In this document: positions 35,796-46,548 of the stretch, in pieces
Layout of the letters: every line of letters starts with the position of its first letter
Numbering within the stretch: position 1 is the first letter of the stretch
Assembly: GCA_025594325.1 (NCBI GenBank)
Contig: JANHCV010000001.1
Coordinates: 3,100,001 to 3,164,000, forward strand
Length of the DNA stretch: 64,000 nucleotides
From: Blastocladiella emersonii ATCC 22665
Taxonomy: Eukaryota > Blastocladiomycota > Blastocladiomycetes > Blastocladiales > Blastocladiaceae
Direction: 5' to 3'
Notes under the pieces: generated by a model
What the model saw: the letters and a program-made list of their open reading frames with translations, nothing else
What the model was told of the DNA's origin: nothing
The model's database searches: none
Position numbers and translations under genes: made by a program

Positions 35796-37072
35796 TCAGA
35801 TCCCGCTGGCCAGGAACGCCTTGAGTGCCGGCCCGAGCGAGTCCATGCCGCTGCCGCACACCGGGTACGCGGGGACAATGAGCACGCGCTTAAGTATCGG
35901 CCGCAGCGACGCATAGAGCGCAGGCTTGAGGCGCGGGTCGGTTCCGGGCACCAGCTCTGCGAGGGGACGCAGTGCGGCGGCAGAGAGCGGGGTGATGGAG
36001 CCGGCTGGGAGCTCGCGGACAGCCAGCTGACCCGCAATCGCCTGCGCGCACTTTTTGATCGCGGCGGCTCGAGACTGACGATGGGCCCGAGTCGCCGTCG
36101 CGTTGCACGGGTCATCGTCGACGCCAGGCGTCGGGATCATGCCCGGGCCGGCCGAGGGAAGCAGGACAGCGCGATCGAGGAAGATGAGAGCGCAGCAGTC
36201 GCCCGCCTCAGTGCGAACCGAAACCGCCTGGTTCCCGCTGGCAAACGCGCCAAAGATTCGCCGAATGACTGCGACGACTCGGGAAGCCCGCGACCAAGAA
36301 GCAAATCGAAAGCGTTGGTTGGCAGACAGTTCGGATCGACAGCGTAGTACGGCTCGTTGTCGATGGCCAGGGTGAGGAACATCGGGTTGACAACAGGGGC
36401 CGAGTCCTGCGTGAAGGCGCTCGACTCGGCAAGGCGCTCAATGGAGCACGCCGTCCGCGCCGATTGGGCGCCCGTGAGCACACCTCGGTACTGCGCGTTC
36501 AGTCGGTCCGTGAAAGAAGACACCGAGCTCGAGACATTTGGGCTGGAAGATGGGTCGGCGGCAGAAACTGAGAGGTGGTACCGAGCGCGCTCCTCGAGCA
36601 TCTTGTCGACAGACCAGTCGATCTCGAGCCATGCGCACCAGCAGCGGCGCAGCTCACGCTGGGTCGATTCATCGGTAGCCTTGAGGGGCGACTCAGCGGC
36701 AGCACCGCACACCCAATCCTTGGCGATGCAAGCGCGCAGGTGGAAGTTCCAGAATTCGCGAACTTTGGGATCGAGAACGTGCGAGTACCACAGCTGGCCG
36801 ATGTTGCGAGCGAGAGTCGGCAAGTCGGCCTCGTCAGCAGGCGAGAACGCGAGGGCATGGAGAATGAGCAAGTTTCGCGCAAGAACTTCGGGCTGCCAGT
36901 CGTTGAGAGTGAAGACAAGCTTCTGCTTCATTCCGCGCGCCGCGGCCTCGCACACGGTGCGGGCGACTTCGGCCAGATCGCCACAGCCGCACATGAGCGC
37001 GTATGGGTCAGCTCGCGTGGCCGAGCCGTAGGTACTGAGCGCCAGATCCCGTGTCGGCGCGTCGTCGTCCAT
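35796..37072 (-). CDS. DUF4470-domain protein, 3' splice structure uncertain
   Basis: A long minus-strand frame from ATG 37072 begins MDDDAPTRDLALSTYGS. It carries the DUF4470 signature: YALMCGCGDLAEVARTVCEA, FTLNDWQPEVLARNLLILHA and LWYSHVLDPKVREFWNFHL, then VNPMFLTLAIDNEPYYAVDP. DUF4470 is found in the axonemal dynein assembly factor DNAAF3 and in many fungal (often MYND-finger) proteins; the Rossmann-like core resembles a methyltransferase fold. The frame continues to a stop at 36137, but a different frame downstream (AGDCCALIFLDRAVLLPSAG, then to a stop at 35796) looks equally coding. So one more intron or a frameshift probably lies near 36220-36300; an acceptor AACCAG fits, but no donor in matching phase was found. 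An upstream Met (MYWKPMKLP) is an alternative start. Confidence 0.6.
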
Positions 37073-37210
37073 AGTAGCAGATCTATTGCCGCCAGTTGCG
37101 GGCAGTTTCATGGGTTTCCAATACATGTGCGAGTGGTGTTGAGGGAGAAAGGGAGAGTGAAAGTGGAAGTGGAAGTGCGGAAGAGGCGCGGCGCATGGGA
37201 AGGCGATACG

Positions 37211-37258
37211 GCGCCGCCACCTCGTGTCGTCACGCTGTGGCGCAGCGCGTCCGCAACG
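37211..37258 (+). repeat. Dispersed repeat with tRNA A-box-like core, copy 2
   Basis: CGCCGCCACCTCGTGTCGTC then ACGCTGTGGCGCAGCGCGTC then CGC, the inverted-orientation partner of 32486-32534. It lies in the 850-bp gap (37073-37925) between the DUF4470 and LRR genes, which otherwise shows only a CAA/CAG-rich stretch at about 37795-37855. Confidence 0.6.
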
Positions 37259-37925
37259 AAGTCGACCGCCCATCGCCGCCCGTACCACTCTTAGGTTGCG
37301 GGCAAATACATCATGGTAGGCCTTGGACTGAACATTCAACAAGACAAGTGGCGTGGTGTGGCGTGCCAACGAAGGTAGCGACGGTGGGAAGAGTGGGACG
37401 AGCAGGGACACCGTGGCCACGATCTGATGCATCCGCGCCAGCGTGAGAGATAGGAGAATGCAAGTGGGCGCGGGCCACTGAACGGGAACGGACCTGACGG
37501 GCGCCAGTAAGCGAGACCGCTTCGCACACGGGACGGAGCGCGGTTGTGGCATTGAGGTTTGGGGTCATGTTTTCCTGAGGCACGTCGTCTGCCCTCACTC
37601 ACGATTCGGCATACCTCGACATTGCGGTCATGCCGCGATTCAAGGACCGCCGCGTCAGTGAAATAGCGCTTGGGATTCGGGATCACCGGCGACTGAGGCC
37701 AATGCGCCATGAATCAACCAATCAATCAAAACCGTTGGATGTGGACGTGACGCAGATCCGAGTGTGTATTGTTCAACAACAGCTTCATCTCCAGTTCCAG
37801 CCCCAGATCCAGCAACAACAGCAACAACAACGACAACAGCAACAGTATCATCACCCAAATTCCGGCAGCGTTTGCGCTTCCGCGCAGAACAGCACGGACC
37901 GGACCATGCGATGCTGGGCCGTCGT

Positions 37926-39676
37926 TCAGGTCAAGCGAAGGACGGCGGGCGAAAAGTCGGCCCGCAGCCGCGCCGCGACTCGTCCGTCCATGGCCGCGCT
38001 ATCCAGGATCAGCAGCTCGAGTCGCGGGCGAAGGTGGTGCGCAAGCAGCCGCGCTCCGACAAGGCTAAGCCCCGCCGTGGACAGGTCGAGCCGCCGAATT
38101 GCAGCGGGGAGCCGCGGGATCAGGTCGCTGGATGCGTCGCGCGAGATGCCGCAGCCGCCGAGTGAAAGCTCCTCAAGCGCCGGCGGAAGCCGTCCCGCAA
38201 GCTTGCGCACAAAGTTGTGGCCCAGCGTGTACCCGCTGAGGCTGAGGCACCTGAGCGAGTCGGGAAGGTGGGACGTCACCGCTTCAAGCTCGCGCTCGTA
38301 CTCGCGCTTCAGGTCCGCCATGGTCGACGACGCAGTCGCGACCGCGGGCACGGAAGACGAAGTGGAGGAGGAGGCGCCCGTGCCCGTGATGGTGCAATTG
38401 TTGAGCTTGAGAACCCGCAGTGTGCCCGGGAGCGACGTTAAGAGGGCATCGATCCCGCGGTGCTCAAGGGTGGCACCGTCGAGAACAAGTTCGAGGAGGA
38501 AAGGTGGGAACCGCCAGATCGGCAACGTAGCCTTGGCGTGGACCGCCAGCTTGGCGCCCGAAATGTCCAGCGACACGAGCGACGGCGGCAAGCACGCGAA
38601 CGCCTTGACGAGGCGCGGGTAGTCCAGGCCGATGTCATGGAGGGTGAGCGACGTGAGGTGCGGAACGGCGCGCAACAGGGCAGTGAGCGCAGGATCCTGC
38701 ACGCGGCAGTCAACCAGACGGAGAGCCGAAAGCGTAGGCGGAAGTCGCGGGACGAGGTACGGGGTCATAGTGTCCCAGAGCTTCATGAGCGAGAGCGAGA
38801 GCGATGACAGGTTGGCGGGCCACTGTACCGCTGCGGGCGCTGCCGCGGTGGCGGCGGTGGTCGGGTAGCGCTGGCCCAACACGGGCTTGAGCCACGGGCT
38901 CGCGATCGAGACGGCCGTGACTGACGGAGGGAAGCGGAAAGCAAGGAGGCGCGGCAGGTCAATGGTGCAGGCGTCGATCGTGATGGACGTGAGCGCCTGT
39001 GTCGGGCTCGCCATGGCCTCGTTGAGCGAGTGGATGCCGGCGAGCGAGATGGCCCGGTGCGTGAGAATGAGCTCGGTGACGGCGCCCGTCGCCACGTCCG
39101 TGCTGATGCCGTCAATCGCCGCGTCGTAGTCGGCCGGCGGATTGACCTAGTTGCGACGGAAGGACACAGCGTGAGCGGATGGGTGGGAGGGCGCGGGGCA
39201 TGAAAAAGGCGCGCGGTGGTGGCGGCCAAACGTACCATGGCGTCCGCGCCGCGCGAGCAGTCCAGGTCGATCCCAAGCGCGACGCGGGCGGCCGGGCTCC
39301 AAGTGAGAGCTGTCCTCGATCGCAGGGCGCGTCGAAGCGAAGGCGAGCCGCGCCAGAACTCGACGGTCAACAGGTGCCCGTCCTCGATGGCCTTTTCGAG
39401 CCCGCCCATGGGACAGGCAAACTTGTGAAACTCGGCCAGCTTCTGGAGCGCCGCGGCGTGCCCGCGGGCGGTTGCCTTGACCGGACTCAAGTAAGGGACG
39501 CGGGCAAAGATGGCGCGCACGACGCGCGGGATCCTGGACTCGGGCATGACGCGCGCGTACTCGGCCATGCCCTGGTAGTCCCGCTCGTCGGGGTGGAGGT
39601 GGACGGCGCGGACGAGGATGTTCTCGACAACGGCTGGCACACAAAGTTTCGGCAGCATGGTCTCGTTCAAGTGCAT
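37926..39676 (-). CDS. Leucine-rich-repeat protein of unknown function
   Basis: Two exons, 39676-39236 and 39146-37926 (89-nt intron, GTACGT...AACTAG), encode 553 aa. The N-terminal about 140 residues (LPKLCVPAVVENILVRAVHL, FHKFACPMGGLEKAIEDGHL, VEFWRGSPSL) look like an F-box-like helix followed by one or two degenerate ankyrin-type helical pairs. From about residue 150 irregular LRRs follow: ELILTHRAISLAGIHSL, LSLMKLWDTM, LRLVDCRVQD, LTLHDIGLDY, LDISGAKL, LVLDGATLEH, LKLNNCTITG, LSLSGYTLGH, LSLGGCGISRD, LDLSTAGLSL and LLILDSAAMD. Such mixed proteins are numerous in some zoosporic fungi. A role as a substrate adaptor is only a guess. Confidence 0.75.
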
Positions 39677-39988
39677 GTAGTTTACGTGGCAGTCGGCTGG
39701 GCGATATCAACACGTAGCAAGCAGCGGAGGCGCGGGGAGAAGGACGACGGGGACAAGAGCGCGCCTGGCGCGTGGGAGCACGGCTCGCGCGCCGGCGCGC
39801 GCATCACCTGACCAAGTGTCTCGCATTGTACACGTGCTCAATTGAATTGAATTGAATTATATCGAACAGTAAGAGTCCTTGGCGGCGGGCGCGAACTTGG
39901 TCACAAAGAAGCTCGCTCGACGTGTCCTACGCGAATCAAGTGTAATCCAGCCAGTTTCGAGCCGGCAAGTCGATAGCCTGCAGGAGCG

Positions 39989-40408
39989 TCACCGAGATAC
40001 GAACCGCATCTTGGCGCTGCTGATCGTCGCCTCGGGGCAGGCTCGCAGCGAAGTGAGCGTAGAGATCGAGCCTGGCCGCGTCGTCGGACTGGGAGCGAGG
40101 ATGCAGCTGCCGTCGACGACACTGACGTGGTCCGCGTGCGACAGCATCAGCGAGACGGCGTACGTGACGGAGATGCGCGTGTAGCCGCGCATGAAGCCCG
40201 GGAAATTGTGCGCGATCACCGAGTGCAGCTGCGAGTCGGCGGCGCGCGCGAGGTTGAGGCGTTGGCGCTGGCCGGCCTCGCGACCCTGGCCCGAGCTGCC
40301 GACCTCGGTGCCGTCGCCGGCGGGGAGCATCTCGAGGTTGCGAGAGGCGCGGCCAGATGAAGTCGACGCCGCGAACAATCGGGGCACCAAACAGCACTTT
40401 CGTGGCAT
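39989..40408 (-). CDS. Small hypothetical protein, doubtful
   Basis: An uninterrupted frame of 139 aa from ATG 40408 (MPRKCCLVPRLF) contains SQLHSVIAHNFPGFMRGYTR and ISVTYAVSLMLSHADHVSVV, which look more protein-like than the GC-driven noise around them. There is no recognised domain and no supporting splice signals. It could be the last exon of a gene whose 5' part I missed, or no gene. Confidence 0.3.
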   Translation of the reverse strand: MPRKCCLVPRLFAASTSSGRASRNLEMLPAGDGTEVGSSGQGREAGQRQRLNLARAADSQLHSVIAHNFPGFMRGYTRISVTYAVSLMLSHADHVSVVDGSCILAPSPTTRPGSISTLTSLRACPEATISSAKMRFVSR

Positions 40409-40485
40409 TGGATCAAATTTACAGAATAGTACTTTCCCCGCTCTGCGCCCAAGACACTCGCGCATGACCCGCCCGCCGCGGCCGC

Positions 40486-41103
40486 TCACATGGGCGCGCG
40501 GAAGTAGTTGACGGCCGAGAGGACAGCGAGCGCGCCGGCGCCCCACCCGGCGCCGCGGTACAGGTAGCGCCAGCGGGCCATGGCGGCGTCGACCGAGGGC
40601 GAGAGCTCGGTGAAGGCCGAGTCGCGGGCCACGTCGAGGCGGATGCCCCAGCGCGGCTCGGCGACCGTCTTGGCGCCGGCGGCACCCGACCCGGGCGTGT
40701 GCGCGGTCGGGGCGACTGGCAGGTCGGCGCGCGCGTCGACGAGGACGGCGCCGTAGGGCACGTGGCGCGGGCCGAGGTAGTGGCGGGCGGCGAGCAGGGC
40801 GGCGGACCCGGACGCGAGGATGGCCGAGCCCGTGAGCGGCGCGTGCGGCTCGAGGTGCGCATCCGGGTGGGTCGGCAGGCGCGAGGGCAGCAGGCCCGGG
40901 TACCACAGGGCAAACGACTGGGCGAAGGACGGGGTGTGCGGGATGCCCATCTCGCGGCGGGCGCCGGCGCCGACGAAGCGGCCGTCGACCTTGGTCTGGG
41001 CGACGCCGTCCGCCGCGTGCGGCGGGGTCGAGGGCGCGGCGCCGGGTGCAGCACCGCCGCCCATGACGGCGCCGGGGGTCGCAATGTCGCCGCGCTGGTC
41101 CAT
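40486..41103 (-). CDS. Uncharacterised protein with two possible membrane helices
   Basis: A single exon of 205 aa starts at MDQRGDIATPGAVMGGG. The Gly/Ala/Pro-rich N-terminus is followed by IPHTPSFAQSFALWYPGLLP, a hydrophobic alanine-rich helix (GSAILASGSAALLAARHYLG) and a C-terminal small-residue helix (GAGWGAGALAVLSAVNYFR). This layout suggests a small organelle membrane protein. I do not recognise the family. Its start codon is 321 bp from the left end of the mobile element. Confidence 0.55.
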   Translation of the reverse strand: MDQRGDIATPGAVMGGGAAPGAAPSTPPHAADGVAQTKVDGRFVGAGARREMGIPHTPSFAQSFALWYPGLLPSRLPTHPDAHLEPHAPLTGSAILASGSAALLAARHYLGPRHVPYGAVLVDARADLPVAPTAHTPGSGAAGAKTVAEPRWGIRLDVARDSAFTELSPSVDAAMARWRYLYRGAGWGAGALAVLSAVNYFRAPM

Positions 41104-41424
41104 GGTGTCGAGGCAGATGGTGGTGGTGTGGCGCGTGACGTTGATGGGGTCGGTGATCTGCCGTCGTCGCGGAGCGGGCGAGGGCCGTGGTCGGGCGCGA
41201 GGAGTGCGTTACGTTGCAGCGGCAGCAGGTGCGTGCTCGAGAGCGCGATCGCGGTCGTCGTAGCGATCGGGGAGAGAGAGGAGGGCTCCCACGGCGGGCC
41301 GCGGCCCGTCTCGAGCGAATCACCCGACGCGCAGCGCCACAGTAGTCTCGGTGCCAGCTCGTTTCCGCTTACGGCAGGGGCGTCAGAGGGGTCACGTGGG
41401 GTCACGGCGTGCAGGCCGACGCGT

Positions 41425-41449
41425 AAACGAGTCTGGAGTCCAGTTTCAC
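41425..41449 (+). repeat. Left terminal inverted repeat
   Basis: Starts AAACGAGTCTGGAGTCCAGT and ends TTCAC. It pairs with the complement of 50079-50103 at 23 of 25 positions. Further inward, a CGCC/CGCG-GATAAT block occurs at a similar distance from both ends (about 41475 and about 50046). Confidence 0.8.
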
Positions 41450-42836
41450 TCAGCAGTGCTTTTCTCGCCGATAATTACCCCCGGCGCGGTCTTTCGTCAA
41501 TTCCACCCCCACCGTTGATCTTTTGGCCTCGAGTCCTTCAGCAATCTCGTGCGAAACATCATGGGCTACGCGGATCTGCGGTCCGCTAAGCCTAAATCCG
41601 TACTGGTGCGGAGGATCAGGCGCGGGAAGCTCGGGCAGGCGTCGCGCTCGGAGGCCGACCCACCCCGTCCGGGCTCCCCACGAGGCCGATTTCACTGCGA
41701 TTGACAGTTTTCGAAAGCTCTCGGCCGGGGCAACTCGCTCGTACCCGCCACGTCTCAATCGAGTCAGGTTTGAGTGAACAGGGCCAAACCCCGACTTTGC
41801 CGCCTTGCTGACGTTGGGCACCTGATCTGATTGTTCCGTAACCGGTCTCGTTGGAAAGGGCAACTTATTTTGAGCGGATTAGGTATCGTTGCACCAAGTA
41901 GCTCGGTAGTGGGAGGTCGTTACGACGGTGGAAAGTGAGCGCCGATGGTCGGTCGGAGCGCGTCACCGCGATCACCTTTCGGGCGACCCGCTCGACGTGC
42001 CACCCAAACAACTTCCCCTCGGACCATGCTTATTCGAAAGAGCAGACTCAGGGCCATCGGCTGATACCCGAGAGATAGCTGCACTACACATAGTTAGCGG
42101 TCGGATCGTCCAAACGCGTCATGGGCTCTACCATGTCCCTGAGGGGTCTATATCATTTAACTCTTGGAATAGTTGGTGATCATAATCAACTACTATCATT
42201 TTGTACAGAGTTAGCAAACACTAACGACACATGGGATTAACCGGGCGGTCGGAACGGTGGCCCAGCGAACGGCCGTCGCGACCAACTTTTGACCCGAACC
42301 CATGACACCCACATCGGCCATTCCCCACTTTCTTACTGGTTCCCGAAAGCCGGAATCAAGGGCTATCTTTGAGCATCAACCGATATTGCAGGCGACGTGA
42401 ATAGGGGTGCAGCGACCTTGTTGTCGTTCATATGCTGTAGTACATGAAGTTCAAGTGGCATTTCACTCGGATTACTCTCTGGCGATAGCACTGAACTTGG
42501 ACCACCTGTGGGATGCAGCTCATGGAGGTGTACGCTTCGAGGGGTTGAAGAGTGGGCCAGAGAAGCACTGAGCGGTGAGCTTGGTCGCGCGCCATGATCC
42601 GAGCCCCGATCCTGATAAATTCGCTCCCCCTTCCCGCGCCGTCACGCCAACCATGACATTAACGAAAAGTTTTCTGTAATGCTTATAGCCGCTTCGAGAG
42701 TTGTGCTGTGTGGAATTCGAGTCCCTTGACGGCTGTTGACTTGGCGCGCGAAGCGGCAGTGGCGCGTCTCGTTTCAAGATGTGCTCGACTCGCCTCTGCC
42801 GCTCCCACGCTGTCAAATGAATGCTCCCCGGCAAAC

Positions 42837-45800
42837 ATGTCTAATCGAATGAAGACTACGCGCAACGGCAATAAGCCGACCGAGCCAACGTCGTCCCGGA
42901 CGCTGGCGTCGGCTCGTCCAGCTGCGCCTGTGGCTCGAGGGCGAGGTGCTGCAGTTGACAGGCCACCCGGCACCACCTCGCCCGAGCCCTCGGGATCGGA
43001 TTCCGAGCAACCTCTTGCTTCTTCTGTGCGAGCTAAACCGGGTCCGAAGGGGTATCCCCAGCAGCTGCTTGGACCAAAGTCAGCAACGGGCAAGCACGCG
43101 CGTGATTGGTTCTTGCACCGCCTCCTGAACCCTGCGGACAAGGATCCGGCTGTGGACACGGGCCAGCAGATGATGCTGGTCAAGTGCGTCCTCAAGCACG
43201 TTGATCCCGAGGCTTTCCGCGAGACCCTTGCGCTGCACTGTTCCGACATCTCGAGCTCGAGCTCCAACGTACCCCAGCCTACTTCTGAGCGCCGTCGCGA
43301 GTGCTTTCATGTCCCGTGGACCCAATACTTCCTGCGGCGGGGCAAAGACAGGGATCCTATCCTCGTTGCAACCGACATCTATCGCACCGAGCTCAAAAAC
43401 CTTTACACAGCCTCGGGCGACCTTCGTCAGAGCACCGCCGTCAAGATCTCGGAGCTCAACCTGTCCAACATCGCGCAACGCTGCGTCGGCTGCTGTCCCC
43501 AGCTTTTGCGGACATTCAACGTCATTACGGCGCCGTCATCGCAGGAGCGCGCTGCAGCCGAATGCGCGAAGCCTGGTTTCTCGTCCACTGGCGCGCCCGA
43601 GTTGCCGAAGATGTGGATCGTGGTTTTCATCCTGAATATCTTGTTCGCCTTGCACCGCCATGCTTGCGCCTTCCAAGTTGCTCTCGGTGGCCTCCTGTCG
43701 CTGAATGGCGCGACGCGGGCTGTGCTCGAACTGTTCAACTCGCTCAAGTTCACCGCTTCGAAATCGTCTGTTGCGCGGAGTCTCAAACATACGGCTCGGC
43801 ATAATGTGAAGCACGTGGACGATCTTGCCAAAAAACGGGACGCAGTGTTCGTACTTGCCATGGACAATGCCAACGTCTACAACCATAAGGCTGAGACGAC
43901 CTCGGCCAGCCGCTCGCACATACTCAATTGGACTAATGCTGTCCTATTTTCCGTTCCCGACTCAACCAATTTTCCGCTCTCGCCGAAGCAACGCGTGCTT
44001 CGTGATCGCCTTGTTGCTGTCTCCTTGGACCAGGAAGCACGAGAGCCTGGCAATCCGACGTATTCGCCCGAGCATGTCTGTGAAACTCTCGAAGACGAGG
44101 AATTCCGCATGCTTCGGATTGAAGACGATATCAAGCATAATCTCACGAAAAAAGGCGGGCTTGCTGCGCATCTTCGCAAAGATTTAGTTGGTGATCATCC
44201 GGAGACGCCTTTGCCCCGCTTGGATGAGGACGAGGACGAGGACTTGGACAAGGACAACCACAATTCCTTAGACGGCAGCGACTCTTTGGACAAACCGGAC
44301 TCCTCTGCAGATTCAGGCGTGAGTCTCGACGATGTGGATCTGGACGGTCTGCCCCCTCAATGCACGGCCCATTTTGCCAAAGACTTTGTTCCCCTGCCCG
44401 TCGAGGGTCATTCTGTCGATCTCATGGACAAGAACGAAGGTACTCGGGGAGGGATGTGCGAAGTCCTTGACAATCTACTTCATCGCTTCCGCAGCGTTGT
44501 CCATAGCACCGACGCGGATGCCAAAGAGGTTTGCGCCGACATTCTTGCAGTCTTCGGCGACGTGGGCACCTTTGTTATGGGTCATTCGGCCAAAAATGCT
44601 CGCTCGTCTGATGTTTGCGGGAGCCTTCAGTCTGTCCTGCCCATGTTCCTCGACTGGCATACCGCTCTCAATCTTGTGCGGATCACTGTTCATCGCTTCT
44701 GGGGTAGCCCCGAGGATCAGGTCTCATTCTCTTGGCTCAAATCGTTCTTTGATCGCAGGGAACTGTTGGACAGCAACACTTTGGACTACAACGCGGGGAA
44801 GCGTGCCATCAACGAGTTGCTAGAGATCCAACTTAACGCCATTTTCGAGTTTGAGCTTGGGCGCTTGCGCGGTCGCCCGCTTGACTATAAAGCGGAGCCG
44901 GTCACGGTCGACGAATTCAATGTGGTCCTCAAGCTGATTATGAAGTCCTGGGTCCTGTTCCAGCCGAGGTAAGCTATGTTGCCTGAGTGCGCCAACGTTA
45001 ACCAACTTGCTAACAAGACGCGTGCTCCAACAGTGCTGAACAGGCTCGTTCCACTGATCCTTCGCCTGGGAAGAAGAAGAAAAAGGGTGCGAAATCGTCG
45101 CCGCCATGCGCTGATCCATCTCAGCAGCATCGCACCTTCATCTCGCAATTCCTGCAGCATGCGCTTCTTCTTTGTGACTTCCAAGCTGCAATGCGTTCCA
45201 GTAATGGTCCACTGCTCATTCGGCTCTACCGACCAATTCTTATCCTTTTCCTTGGTTCCACTCACGGCAATTATCAGGGTGCCATTGTCAACTTGCTTTG
45301 AGGAATGGCGGGGGGCTTTTCCGAGTACGTCCAGCTTGTTGCGAAACATCTCCGGGTCGCTTACTCTGCGCATGGCACTGCAAAAGTTTGCCGCGCTCTC
45401 GATCACTTTGTCAAGGAAACGATCCGATACTTGAAGCTTTTGGTCTCGCGCCAGGGCAGCGCGTTGAGCTTCAAGCACACGCGGAGGATCATGCACGCAC
45501 TTTCCGTATTCCATCAATTCCACAACCAGCTGCTCGCCGCTCCTCGGGCCACTACTTGCGCTGCCTCGTCCAACAACACCCACCACGGCAAACCGTCCGA
45601 GCGAACGCTTATGGGTGCTATGAAACTCATGGGCGAGCGGCTCAAAGACCCCAAGCCCATGGATTGCGCAGTCGACTACCAGACGGTGGGTAAGCAGCGT
45701 CTCCACAACAAGTGCTACGTCGAGCGAAAGTGGAACAGCAACCCAACCAAACCTGTGGATGATGAACGTGGCATCGTCACCAATCTGGACGATAATGATG

Positions 45801-45838
45801 AATCCGACGGGGAGGAAGAAAGTGACATGGAGGAGTAA
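42837..45838 (+). pseudogene. DUF6589-like transposon protein, interrupted by one in-frame TGA
   Basis: Exon 1 is 42837-44968; a 65-nt intron (GTAAGC, branch GCTAACAA, CAACAG) leads to exon 2 (45034-45838). The start is MSNRMKTTRNGNK; an upstream in-frame GTG is not used. The core shows the DUF6589 pattern: FVLAMDNANVYNHKAE (the conserved DN-x-N) followed by a Thr/Asn-Ala segment NWTNAVLF; the metal/wHt region LDWHTALNLVRITVHRFWG; and a C-terminal block LIRLYRPILILFLGSTHGNY, then HGTAKVCRALDHFVKETIRY. TGA at 45299-45301 falls between NLL and GMAGGFSEY, where Trp (TGG) would fit, so one substitution probably truncates this copy after about 800 residues. The tail is strongly acidic (DDNDESDGEEESDMEE). 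DUF6589 proteins are widespread in repeats of basal fungi and Agaricomycetes; the activity is unproven. Confidence 0.65.
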
Positions 45839-46046
45839 TCAATAAATGCACTTTGGTTCTACAAATTACCAAGGAATTCGGTGGTCGGGTCGTGTCTCAC
45901 ATGTCACGTGTTTTCCAAACGCGTCTCACGGCTCGCTCCTTCGCTTGACGCAAGCCAACTCATTGCACAGATTGCATCTCAGAGGGACAAAAACAACTAA
46001 TTGGGTCAAATAACGCGTCGTATTCAATGGGCAGATGAGAAACAAC

Positions 46047-46541
46047 TCACCCGCGGGGGTCAGGCTGCAACGACTTGTACGGGTTTCGCTGGTACCCAGC
46101 GTATCCGCCAGTCGCGGGGTCGCGCGGAACCGGATGATATTGTCCTGGTGCAACTAATGGCTGCGTACTCATTTGCGCGTTTTGGACGTTGGGTTGCAGG
46201 TTTGTCGTGGGCCGCAGGGTCGCAGGAGGCGACGCGTACGGAGGTTGAGTCGGGACCTGGTAACCTTGGTAGTATAGCGGTAAGTAACCCATTGGCCAAC
46301 CTGGCCAACGATATTGGAATACACTCGGATAATTCGGCACGGGCGAGTAAGGCGGGCGTGGAACTTGCACTCCCGGCAAAATTGGAGCGATCGCTGGAAC
46401 AGCTGGAGCGTTTGACGGGGGAATGTACTGAGGCGCCGCATGTGGAGCCGAGGGTCGTGCAAAAGCTGGCTGGAGTACAGCAGAGGAGTGCGAAGGCTGC
46501 GTCACGGCTGGAACGAAGTCCTGCGCTGATGCGAGTGGCAT
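46047..46541 (-). CDS. Proline-rich ORF downstream of the helicase, possibly its 3' exon
   Basis: 164 aa beginning MPLASAQDFVPAVTQP and rich in Pro/Tyr/Gln (PNYPSVFQYRWPGWPMGYLP, YYQGYQVPTQPPYASPP). It starts 8 bases past the helicase stop, in a different frame, and its frame extends upstream past the ATG. So it may be the real C-terminal exon of the helicase joined by an unrecognised intron or separated by a frameshift. No domain was recognised. Confidence 0.4.
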   Translation of the reverse strand: MPLASAQDFVPAVTQPSHSSAVLQPAFARPSAPHAAPQYIPPSNAPAVPAIAPILPGVQVPRPPYSPVPNYPSVFQYRWPGWPMGYLPLYYQGYQVPTQPPYASPPATLRPTTNLQPNVQNAQMSTQPLVAPGQYHPVPRDPATGGYAGYQRNPYKSLQPDPRG

Positions 46542-46548
46542 AGGCTGC

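Noticed and set aside
37795-37855. CAA/CAG-rich tract readable as polyglutamine
   Set aside because: It lies just beyond the stop of the minus-strand LRR gene and is not part of any supported exon; more likely a simple repeat in noncoding DNA.
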